Below the pieces are notes generated by a model. That model did not search any database, was not told the DNA's origin, and saw only the letters and a program-made list of their open reading frames with translations. This document shows, in pieces, positions 6,097 through 10,729 of a stretch of 10,729 nucleotides of DNA. The position numbers and the translations under genes were made by a program. Every line of letters begins with the position of its first letter. Positions within the stretch are counted from its first letter, which is position 1. This DNA is from Candidatus Coatesiibacteriota bacterium (GTDB lineage Bacteria; RBG-13-66-14), in contig WJMB01000367.1 in assembly GCA_014728185.1 (NCBI GenBank), positions 1-10,729 on the forward strand. Reading direction: 5' to 3'.

Positions 6097-6204
6097 CTGC
6101 TGATAACTGCAAAAGGGATCGTATGACCTGTTAAGACCGGGTTATGATTGTATTCCGCTGATAATACACGTGTAATAGCAGATGTGCCTGTCAGTTATCA
6201 GCAG
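6097..6204. repeat. Inverted repeat CTGCTGATAACTG with a central dyad
   Basis: CTGCTGATAACTG (6097-6109) and its exact complement (6192-6204) are separated by 82 nt. Inside lies a 24-bp imperfect palindrome (6158-6181) built on TACACGTGTA (6165-6174), whose ends (CTGATAATA, TAATAGCAG) echo the outer arms. The right arm is followed by six A residues and the left arm is preceded by AAAA, so on the minus strand the structure ends in CAGCAGTTTTAG, somewhat like a terminator. It could equally be a set of repressor sites or a folded RNA. Confidence 0.6.
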
Positions 6205-6396
6205 AAAAAAGTGGCGGCGACAAGGGGCCTGCTTGATGGAAAACCTGCCACGTATCGTAGCCTGTCAATAACGACCACCCGGTTGCCACTCGACTCATAA
6301 CTGCACCATTATCAAGCAACAAGACTGCGCATTATTGTATAGGGAGCAAAACGGACGCACCCAATCAGCGAATGCCTGCCCTGTGTGCCTTTCCAT

Positions 6397-6418
6397 ATCG
6401 GCCCTGTTTTGGTCCGAT
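6397..6418. repeat. Short hairpin
   Basis: ATCGGCCC (6397-6404) pairs with GGTCCGAT (6411-6418), seven of eight positions, around a 6-nt loop TGTTTT. No T-run follows. Function unknown. Confidence 0.3.
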
Positions 6419-6432
6419 CACGTTCCTTAATA

Positions 6433-6460
6433 CCATACGTAATATGCCATACGTAAGATG
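6433..6460. repeat. Tandem 14-mer pair
   Basis: CCATACGTAATATG is followed immediately by CCATACGTAAGATG (thirteen of fourteen bases identical). TACGTA within each unit is itself a palindrome. It is likely a recent slippage duplication or paired binding sites. Confidence 0.6.
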
Positions 6461-6614
6461 CCCCGCTGCATTTCACGCCGTCGCTTTACGCCGGTACGCT
6501 GAGAAATGCTATCAGCGGCCGATGGAAGCGCCCGCAGATAATCAAACGCTCCCCGGCGATTGAAAACCGGGCCGATGTAATACCCTGCGGCGTCGAAGAT
6601 ACGGGTCGACGGGG

Positions 6615-7439
6615 TCAACGCAGCACGTAACGCCAGGCGTTAAGCAGTTCGCGCAGCATCCTCGATCGCTCCAGTACGCTGCGGCGGCGCTGATTGAACT
6701 GCCAGGTCTGCTCGGCCAGGTAGAGGTGCAGGCGCTCATCGCGCACCCCACCGCGACGGAAGACTCCTTCGAGGATGCGCAGCCAGAGACGCACCAGGGG
6801 GCAGCGTGCCAAGCCATCGGGCGGACAGGGTTGCGAGGGTCGTAGCCTCAGGTCGTCATCGGCGGCGGGGCGGTCTGGCCGCTTGGCGGCCAGGGCCAGG
6901 CAGTCGTAGCTGTGGCGCAGCAGGTTGAACAGGCTTTTCAAGGGGGCGGTTTCCTCGACCTCGACGGCATCCAACCTTGACCCATCCCCGGCGGCCAGCA
7001 GGGACCAACAGGGCCGGTCGTCGTTGTCGCTTGTTGGTCGGTTGCAGGCCAGCATGATCAGCAGGGGGGCCTGTCCGTCGCCGTTTCTCTCGACACCCCG
7101 CCGCAAACGGCGCAGGATCCGCCGGTCGTTGAAGGGGAAGCCGGCCTCGGCGCTCAGGGTCCGTTCGATGAGCCGCCGCAGCAGGTTGAAAGCCCGGTAG
7201 ACCCGGCGGCGGCTGATCCCGCTGATCCGGGCCAAGCCGTTCGCCCGGCAGCCGCCGGCGAAGCCGTCGACGACCATCCGCCACTGCTCATCGCTGAGAC
7301 GCAACGGCAGGGTCCGGGGGTCCCACTCATAGCGGCAACGGGCGCAGCGGAGGTTCCCGCGACGGATACGGTAGAGCCGCCCATGGCCGCAACGGGGGCA
7401 GAGTTCATCACTTGGTGTTGAGTACGCACTTTCAATCAA
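6615..7439 (-). CDS. Zinc-ribbon protein related to IS1595/IS1016 transposases, probably without DDE triad
   Basis: This is a 274-aa, Arg-rich protein. A zinc ribbon (C14-x2-C17 ... C32-x2-C35) is followed by a helical, helix-turn-helix-like part (about 47-95, LSDEQWRMVVDGF ... GISRRRVYRAFNLLRRL), the order found in IS1595/IS1016-type transposases. The end, HLYLAEQTWQFNQRR (238-252), resembles that family's conserved YL-E-x-x-RFNRR motif. Between them, the usual G-x-VEVDE, TDG and N-x-IE-x-FW catalytic blocks are not found; the nearest match, LDAVEVEET (156-164), has Glu where the first catalytic Asp would be. It is therefore a degenerate or domesticated relative rather than a clearly active transposase. 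The start is TTG 7439; an in-frame stop at 7509-7511 with no ATG or GTG between limits the choice, and no clear ribosome site is visible. A promoter at 7625-7653 points at it. Confidence 0.7.
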   Translation of the reverse strand: MIESAYSTPSDELCPRCGHGRLYRIRRGNLRCARCRYEWDPRTLPLRLSDEQWRMVVDGFAGGCRANGLARISGISRRRVYRAFNLLRRLIERTLSAEAGFPFNDRRILRRLRRGVERNGDGQAPLLIMLACNRPTSDNDDRPCWSLLAAGDGSRLDAVEVEETAPLKSLFNLLRHSYDCLALAAKRPDRPAADDDLRLRPSQPCPPDGLARCPLVRLWLRILEGVFRRGGVRDERLHLYLAEQTWQFNQRRRSVLERSRMLRELLNAWRYVLR

Positions 7440-7550
7440 GGTGGGCGGGTTTGCGCCGGAGCGTCGACGATGTATCGGATACCGTCGCGATCCCGTTGGC
7501 CTGCGCTGTTAAAGTGAAACGAAGCCGTGTGGTGACAATGGTCAACATAG

Positions 7551-7559
7551 TTATCCACA
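7551..7559 (+). promoter_or_regulatory. Consensus DnaA box
   Basis: TTATCCACA matches the strong E. coli DnaA-box consensus at all nine positions. It is single; no cluster or AT-rich unwinding region is seen, so it is not a replication origin. It may be a DnaA-controlled regulatory site or chance. Confidence 0.35.
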
Positions 7560-7592
7560 TGGGCGGTGGCGGGGGTGTAACTATGTAATGCA

Positions 7593-7606
7593 TTGTTATA
7601 TAACAA
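7593..7606. promoter_or_regulatory. Perfect 14-bp palindrome in the leader of the transposase-like gene
   Basis: TTGTTATATAACAA is its own complement. It overlaps the end of a smaller palindrome, AATGCATT (7587-7594), and lies just downstream of the predicted start point of the minus-strand gene. It is a candidate operator. Confidence 0.4.
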
Positions 7607-7608
7607 CT

Positions 7609-7630
7609 TATCTTAGGCACCTGTAAGATA
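7609..7630. promoter_or_regulatory. 22-bp dyad over the -10 of the minus-strand promoter
   Basis: TATCTTA (7609-7615), N8, TAAGATA (7624-7630). The right half contains the -10 hexamer of the promoter for the gene at 6615-7439, so a dimeric protein bound here would block it. Autoregulation by the zinc-ribbon/HTH protein is possible but only inferred. Confidence 0.5.
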
Positions 7631-7653
7631 GTTCCTAGTGTTTGTGCTGTCAA
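7625..7653 (-). promoter_or_regulatory. Sigma70-type promoter of the transposase-like gene
   Basis: On the minus strand, TTGACA (7648-7653, perfect -35), a 17-nt spacer, then TATCTT (7625-7630; four of six -10 bases including the first two and last). The predicted start near 7618 gives a leader of about 180 nt. Confidence 0.6.
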
Positions 7654-7704
7654 GCACTTTTTCACCCACCGTCCTGGTTTTCCGGCGCCGAGGACCGCTC
7701 GGCC

Positions 7705-7733
7705 TTGACTTTCCCCGCCGCCGTTGCTAGCTT
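7705..7733 (+). promoter_or_regulatory. Sigma70-type promoter of uvrB
   Basis: TTGACT (7705-7710), 17-nt spacer, TAGCTT (7728-7733). Spacing is ideal; the -10 keeps the first two and last consensus bases. The predicted start near 7740 gives a leader of about 49 nt before GTG 7789. Confidence 0.55.
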
Positions 7734-7788
7734 GTCCGCGAATCCATACCGAACACTCCGCTCCCCCCAGCCCCCGGAGAGCCCAGCC

Positions 7789-9795
7789 GTGGAAAGCTTC
7801 CAGCTCGTCAGCGAATACGCCCCCCGGGGCGATCAGCCCAAGGCCATCGACGAACTCGCCGCCTCCCTCGACGGCGGCGGCCGACACAACATCTTGCTCG
7901 GCGTCACCGGCTCGGGCAAGACCTTCACCATGGCCAACGTCGTCGCCCGACTCAACCGGCCCACCCTGGTCATCAGCCCCAATAAGACACTGGCCGCCCA
8001 GCTCTACAGCGAGTTCAAGGGCCTGTTCCCCTACAACGCCGTCGAGTACTTCGTCAGCTACTACGACTACTACCAGCCCGAGGCCTACCTTCCCGTCAGC
8101 GACACCTACATCGAGAAGGACTCCTCGATCAACGAGGAGATCGACAAGCTGCGCCTCGCCGCCACCGCTTCGCTGATCAGCCGCCGCGACGTGCTCATCG
8201 TCGCCAGCGTCAGTTGCATCTACGGCATCGGCACCCCCGAGGACTACGAGGCGATGAGCGTCAAGCTGGTCCGCGGCGACCAGATGGAGCGCAACGAGCT
8301 GCTCGAACTGCTCATCGACATCCAGTACGTCCGCAACGACCTCGACCTCTCCCGGGGTCACATCCGCGTTCAGGGCGACGTCGTCGACGTTTACCCCGCC
8401 TACGGCGACAAGTCCTACCGCGTCGAGTTCTTCGGCGACGAGATCGAGCGCCTCTCCGTCTGCGACCCCCTCACCGGCAAGGCCGAGAACGAGATGGCCC
8501 AGATCACCATCTTCCCCGCGCGCCACTTCGTCAGCCAGGAGTTCCGCATCGAGAAGGCCATCCGCAGCATCGAGGCCGAACTCGAGGAGCGCCTGGTCGA
8601 GCTCAACGCCGCCGGCAAGCTGGTCGAGGCCCAGCGCCTCGAATCGCGCACCCGCTACGACCTCGACATGCTGCGCGAGGTCGGCTACTGCAACGGCATC
8701 GAAAACTACTCGCGCCACCTGACGGGCCGCGAGCCCGGCAGCCGCCCCGACGTCCTCATCGATTTCTTCCCCCAGGACTACCTGCTGATCATCGACGAGA
8801 GCCACGTCGCCATTCCCCAGCTCAACGGGATGTTCAACGGCGACTACTCGCGCAAGAGCACCCTCGTCGACCACGGATTCCGCTTGCCCTCCGCCCTCGA
8901 TAACCGCCCGTTAAAATTTCACGAGTTCGAGAAGATGATCAACCAGGTCGTCTACACCTCGGCCACCCCCGGGCCCTACGAGGTCGAGCAAGCCGCCGAG
9001 ACCGGGAGCATCGTCGAGCAGATCATCCGGCCCACCGGACTGGTCGATCCGATTATCGAGGTCCGCGACGCCGACGGCCAGGTCGACGACCTCATCGCCC
9101 AGATCAAAGAGCGCATCGAGATGGGCCACCGCACCCTGGTCACCTGCCTGACCAAGCGCATGGCCGAAGACCTGGCCGACTACCTCTCCGACGCCGGCAT
9201 CGAGGCCCGCTACCTGCACTCCGAGATCGACACCCTCGAGCGTGTCGAGATCATTCGCGGCCTGCGCCTGGGCGAGTTCGACGTCCTCGTCGGCATCAAC
9301 CTGCTGCGCGAGGGCCTCGACCTGCCCGAGGTCTCCCTGGTCGCCATCCTCGACGCCGACAAGGAAGGCTTCCTTAGAAATACAAGGAGCTTGATACAAA
9401 CGATCGGCAGGTGCGCCCGCAACGTCGAGGGCAAGGTCATCATGTACTCCCGCGACGCCAAACCCGGCCGCGCCATGCGCGAGGCCATCGCCGAAACCGA
9501 ACGACGACGGACAATTCAATTGCGCTATAATAAAGAGCACGGCATCGTGCCCCAAACCATCGTCAAGAGCCTCGAAACCGCCCGGCTCTCCTCAGGCCCC
9601 AAGAAGACCAAGCCCGAGAAGGACACCGAGGTCACCGTCGAGGCCGTGGCCGGACTGGACGCCGTCGAGCAGATCCGTCAGCTTGAACAGGAGATGCTGG
9701 CAGCCGCCGAGAACCTGGAGTTCGAAAAGGCCGCCATGCTGAGAGACAGGATCAAGACCCTGGCCGATGAAGCAGGGCTGGGAGTGGAGGAGTAG
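7789..9795 (+). CDS. uvrB: UvrABC excinuclease subunit B
   Basis: This 668-aa protein is the damage-verifying helicase-like subunit of nucleotide excision repair; it is loaded by UvrA and recruits UvrC. Visible marks: Walker A GVTGSGKT (38-45), the tyrosine-rich beta-hairpin YYDYYQPEAYLP (91-102), Walker B DESH (336-339), VVYTSATPGPYE, the motif-VI region RSLIQTIGRCARN, and a C-terminal UVR motif (LEQEMLAAAENLEFEKAAMLRDRI) for UvrC contact. GTG 7789 is chosen because ESFQLVSEYAPRGDQPKAI is the normal UvrB N-terminus and GGAG lies 9 nt upstream; the frame is open for 49 more codons but without family similarity. Two details: Cys replaces the usual Ala in GRAARN, and three short blocks over conserved motifs use AT-rich codons (near 8899-8920, 9371-9413, 9510-9536). 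uvrA and uvrC are not in the window. Confidence 0.98.
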   Translation: MESFQLVSEYAPRGDQPKAIDELAASLDGGGRHNILLGVTGSGKTFTMANVVARLNRPTLVISPNKTLAAQLYSEFKGLFPYNAVEYFVSYYDYYQPEAYLPVSDTYIEKDSSINEEIDKLRLAATASLISRRDVLIVASVSCIYGIGTPEDYEAMSVKLVRGDQMERNELLELLIDIQYVRNDLDLSRGHIRVQGDVVDVYPAYGDKSYRVEFFGDEIERLSVCDPLTGKAENEMAQITIFPARHFVSQEFRIEKAIRSIEAELEERLVELNAAGKLVEAQRLESRTRYDLDMLREVGYCNGIENYSRHLTGREPGSRPDVLIDFFPQDYLLIIDESHVAIPQLNGMFNGDYSRKSTLVDHGFRLPSALDNRPLKFHEFEKMINQVVYTSATPGPYEVEQAAETGSIVEQIIRPTGLVDPIIEVRDADGQVDDLIAQIKERIEMGHRTLVTCLTKRMAEDLADYLSDAGIEARYLHSEIDTLERVEIIRGLRLGEFDVLVGINLLREGLDLPEVSLVAILDADKEGFLRNTRSLIQTIGRCARNVEGKVIMYSRDAKPGRAMREAIAETERRRTIQLRYNKEHGIVPQTIVKSLETARLSSGPKKTKPEKDTEVTVEAVAGLDAVEQIRQLEQEMLAAAENLEFEKAAMLRDRIKTLADEAGLGVEE

Positions 9796-9979
9796 GGATG
9801 CAAATTATTTGTTGGACGGCGTTGGGTGTCCAAGTTATACAATTTATCCCGTTCTACTTGTGATGACTTGCCAATAATCTTTAGGAGTGAACAAACAACA
9901 ATGTACGAGAGGACCGAACGGCCCTCCCGTAGTCCATTTCAACGGCAATCCGCGGCGGCCCGCAGAGGATTCAACCCAC

Positions 9980-10109
9980 GTAGGGCGGGGGCGTGGAATT
10001 GGTTCCCCGTCCCCCGCCGTGGCATTTCGTCTGTGTTGTAGGGCGGGGGCTCTGTCCCCCGCCGTGGCATTTCGTCTGTGTTGTAGGGCGGGGACTCTGT
10101 CCCCGCCGT
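9980..10109. repeat. Tandem GC-rich hairpin repeats, about 2.6 units
   Basis: Three head-to-tail units each begin GTAGGGCGGGG: 9980-10037 (58 bp), 10038-10082 (45 bp) and a partial 10083-10109. Units 1 and 2 end with the same CCGTGGCATTTCGTCTGTGTT tract, less its first base. Each unit folds into a hairpin, for example GGCGGGGG (10042-10049) with CCCCCGCC (10056-10063). The first unit has an altered, longer loop. The absence of unique spacers between identical repeats excludes CRISPR. The family is probably dispersed in this genome, but only this cluster is visible. Confidence 0.75.
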
Positions 10110-10119
10110 TCGCCTAAAC

Positions 10120-10141
10120 GGGCCGACCTGAAGATCGGCCC
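10120..10141. repeat. Hairpin closing the repeat cluster
   Basis: GGGCCGA (10120-10126) pairs with TCGGCCC (10135-10141) around 8 nt. The following CCCTAC (10140-10145) is the complement of the GTAGGG that begins the last repeat unit (10083-10088), so the partial unit and this hairpin may form one larger symmetrical element. Confidence 0.55.
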
Positions 10142-10173
10142 CTACAGATACAATCCAAACTCATGAACACACC

Positions 10174-10200
10174 AACCCGCCGATCGGCGGGTTATCCTTT
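10174..10200. terminator. 20-bp palindrome, possible terminator
   Basis: AACCCGCCGATCGGCGGGTT (10174-10193) is fully self-complementary and would form an 8-bp stem with a GATC loop. Only a weak T-tract follows on the + strand (ATCCTTTA). It lies just before the promoter of the next gene, where it could stop read-through from uvrB. Confidence 0.5.
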
Positions 10201-10226
10201 ACTCAACCCCGGCCGGGCGCTAAAAT
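10198..10226 (+). promoter_or_regulatory. Sigma70-type promoter of the lipoprotein gene
   Basis: TTTACT (10198-10203), 17-nt spacer, TAAAAT (10221-10226; five of six -10 bases). The start would be near 10233, about 25 nt before the ATG, and includes the AGGAGG ribosome site. Confidence 0.55.
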
Positions 10227-10257
10227 ATACCCCCGTCGCACCACCCCAGGAGGAACC

Positions 10258-10729
10258 ATGCGCGAACGGTTGACAGGCCCGGCGCTCCTGCTGCTGATCA
10301 TCACCCTGGGCGCCTGCGCCCAGGCCGAGGGCGACCCCGCCGATGTCGCCGGCGAGTGGACCGGCCAGGTCACGGTCATCGGCCAGGTCATCGGTTTCGA
10401 GGTCGAGCTTAGCGTCGTCGACGGCGTGCTTACGGGCCTGATGAACATCCCCATGCAGGGCGCCTACGACATGCCGCTCAGCGACGTGGTCTGGGACGAG
10501 CCTACGCTGAGCTTCACCCTCGAGGTCCCGGGCGCCCCGGCCTTCTACGAAGGCGAGCTCGAGGACGGCGTCATCACCGGCGAGTTCAACCAGAGCGGCG
10601 CGGTGGGCGTCTTCGAGATGAGCCCCTACGTTCCGCCGGAGCTCGACTACCCGACAGAAGAGGTCTCCATCGAGACTGACCATGGCCCGGTACTGGCCGG
10701 GACGCTCTCGCTGCCCGAGGGCGACGGCC
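10258..10729 (+). CDS. Lipoprotein, probable alpha/beta-hydrolase with N-terminal beta domain (partial)
   Basis: 157 residues are visible before the window ends. The start is ATG 10258 with AGGAGG 4 nt upstream. Residues 1-20 form a type II signal peptide: two Arg, a Leu/Ile-rich core and the lipobox LGAC with C20 as lipidated residue, so the protein is exported and membrane-anchored. Residues about 30-125 are a Gly/Val-rich beta domain (GEWTGQV, ELSVVDGVLTGLMNIPMQG, FYEGELEDGVITGEFNQSG). Then comes EEVSIETDHGPVLAGTLSLPEGDG, which resembles the lead-in strand of the hydrolase domain in lipoproteins of the dienelactone-hydrolase/S9-like superfamily. The nucleophile and His lie beyond the edge, so activity and substrate are not known. 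Confidence 0.75.
   Translation, partial: MRERLTGPALLLLIITLGACAQAEGDPADVAGEWTGQVTVIGQVIGFEVELSVVDGVLTGLMNIPMQGAYDMPLSDVVWDEPTLSFTLEVPGAPAFYEGELEDGVITGEFNQSGAVGVFEMSPYVPPELDYPTEEVSIETDHGPVLAGTLSLPEGDG

Larger units (their letters stand above)
5673..6614. other. Long non-coding tract with small repeats and dyads
   Basis: There is no convincing gene in 942 bases. Base composition is noticeably less GC-rich than the flanking genes, and open frames are short and without family features. Structures seen: a 12-mer tandem pair (5792-5815), CCGAC/GTCGG near 5880-5895, GACTGT-TTA-ACAGTC (6035-6049), the dyad cluster at 6097-6204, an 8-bp hairpin with one mismatch (6397-6418) and a 14-mer tandem pair (6433-6460). 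A stretch at 6056-6080 resembles, inverted, a stretch at 7525-7552 on the other side of the transposase-like gene. It may be the flank of a decayed mobile element or hold an unannotated RNA. Confidence 0.5.
7440..7788. other. Divergent regulatory region between the transposase-like gene and uvrB
   Basis: This non-coding region holds a promoter for each flanking gene (7625-7653 minus; 7705-7733 plus), three palindromes in 7587-7630 and a consensus DnaA-box 9-mer (7551-7559). A short hairpin GTGCT-GTCA-AGCAC followed by five T (7644-7661) could end transcripts coming from the left. An ORF that extends uvrB upstream through 7642 is only read-through of this region. No LexA-type box was recognised near the uvrB start. 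Confidence 0.6.
9796..10257. other. Non-coding region after uvrB
   Basis: It holds the tandem GC-rich repeats (9980-10109), a related hairpin, a 20-bp palindrome and the promoter of the next gene. The first 180 bases are AT-richer and carry no clear structure; no T-run hairpin directly follows uvrB. A 46-codon frame from ATG 9901, with AGGAG upstream, runs straight into the repeats and ends there, and is not taken as a gene. Confidence 0.5.

Noticed and set aside
6427..6618. 63-aa frame starting TTG in a TTGA overlap with the stop of the transposase-like gene
   Set aside because: The overlap looks like translational coupling and the translation contains FNRRGAFDYL, reminiscent of the transposase family end. 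However, the frame runs into the 14-mer tandem repeat, has mixed codon use and no other support.
7551..7606. Replication origin
   Set aside because: There is only one DnaA box and no dnaA, dnaN or gidA neighbours or box cluster.
7642..7788. 49-codon N-terminal extension of uvrB
   Set aside because: It would be translated through the -35 and -10 hexamers; homology to UvrB begins exactly at the GTG at 7789, which has its own GGAG site.
7432..8874. 480-aa minus-strand frame over uvrB and its upstream region
   Set aside because: It is antisense to clear UvrB motifs; the translation is Val/Asp/Gly/Leu-biased and crosses the regulatory region. The 8911-9555 minus frame is rejected likewise.
9901..10041. 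46-aa frame with an AGGAG upstream
   Set aside because: Most of it is translated from the tandem hairpin repeats, and the stop lies in the repeat unit itself; no protein features.
9980..10109. CRISPR-like array
   Set aside because: The units are adjacent with no unique spacers of constant length, and there are no cas genes.

Overview
The window is 10.7 kb of GC-rich bacterial DNA. GTG starts (uvrB and the FecCD permease), Shine-Dalgarno sites, TTGACA/TATAAT-like promoters and a lipobox-bearing lipoprotein all fit a bacterium, probably one with a Gram-negative type envelope. No 16S gene or other phylogenetic marker is present. The dispersed GC-rich hairpins and the marginal family similarity of several genes suggest an uncultivated lineage, but I cannot name a phylum from the sequence.

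Layout from left to right: (1) 1-109, the tail of an unidentified + strand gene, closed by a textbook intrinsic terminator (127-160). (2) 161-665, non-coding, holding a composite palindrome at 470-651. (3) 666-3047 (-), mutS2, a MutS-family ATPase with coiled coil and C-terminal Smr domain. (4) 3175-3567 (-), a small Roadblock/LC7-type protein, separated from mutS2 by a terminator. (5) 3568-3882, non-coding and AT-richer. (6) 3883-4893 (-), an orphan FecCD/BtuC-type ABC importer permease with a good sigma70-type promoter. (7) 5023-5211, a second copy of the composite palindrome. (8) 5238-5672 (-), an unrecognised 144-aa protein. (9) 5673-6614, a long non-coding tract rich in small repeats and dyads. 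(10) 6615-7439 (-), a zinc-ribbon protein related to IS1595/IS1016-type transposases but apparently without their DDE triad. (11) 7440-7788, a divergent regulatory region with promoters for both flanking genes, three palindromes and a perfect DnaA-box 9-mer. (12) 7789-9795 (+), uvrB. (13) 9796-10257, with tandem GC-rich hairpin repeats and a palindromic terminator-like site. (14) 10258 to the window end (+), a lipoprotein with a probable alpha/beta-hydrolase domain beginning at the edge.

The genes do not form one pathway. Two belong to DNA maintenance (mutS2, uvrB); the rest are single transport, signalling or unknown genes, mostly with their own promoters.

The strongest candidate for something undescribed is the pair of nested palindromes. 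Each lies 14-26 nt past the stop codon of a minus-strand gene. They share perfect 20-bp inner arms with one compensatory base-pair change, and they have different outer arms. Each inner arm matches the sigma54 promoter consensus (GG-N10-GC), so each element carries two promoter-like sequences pointing at each other.
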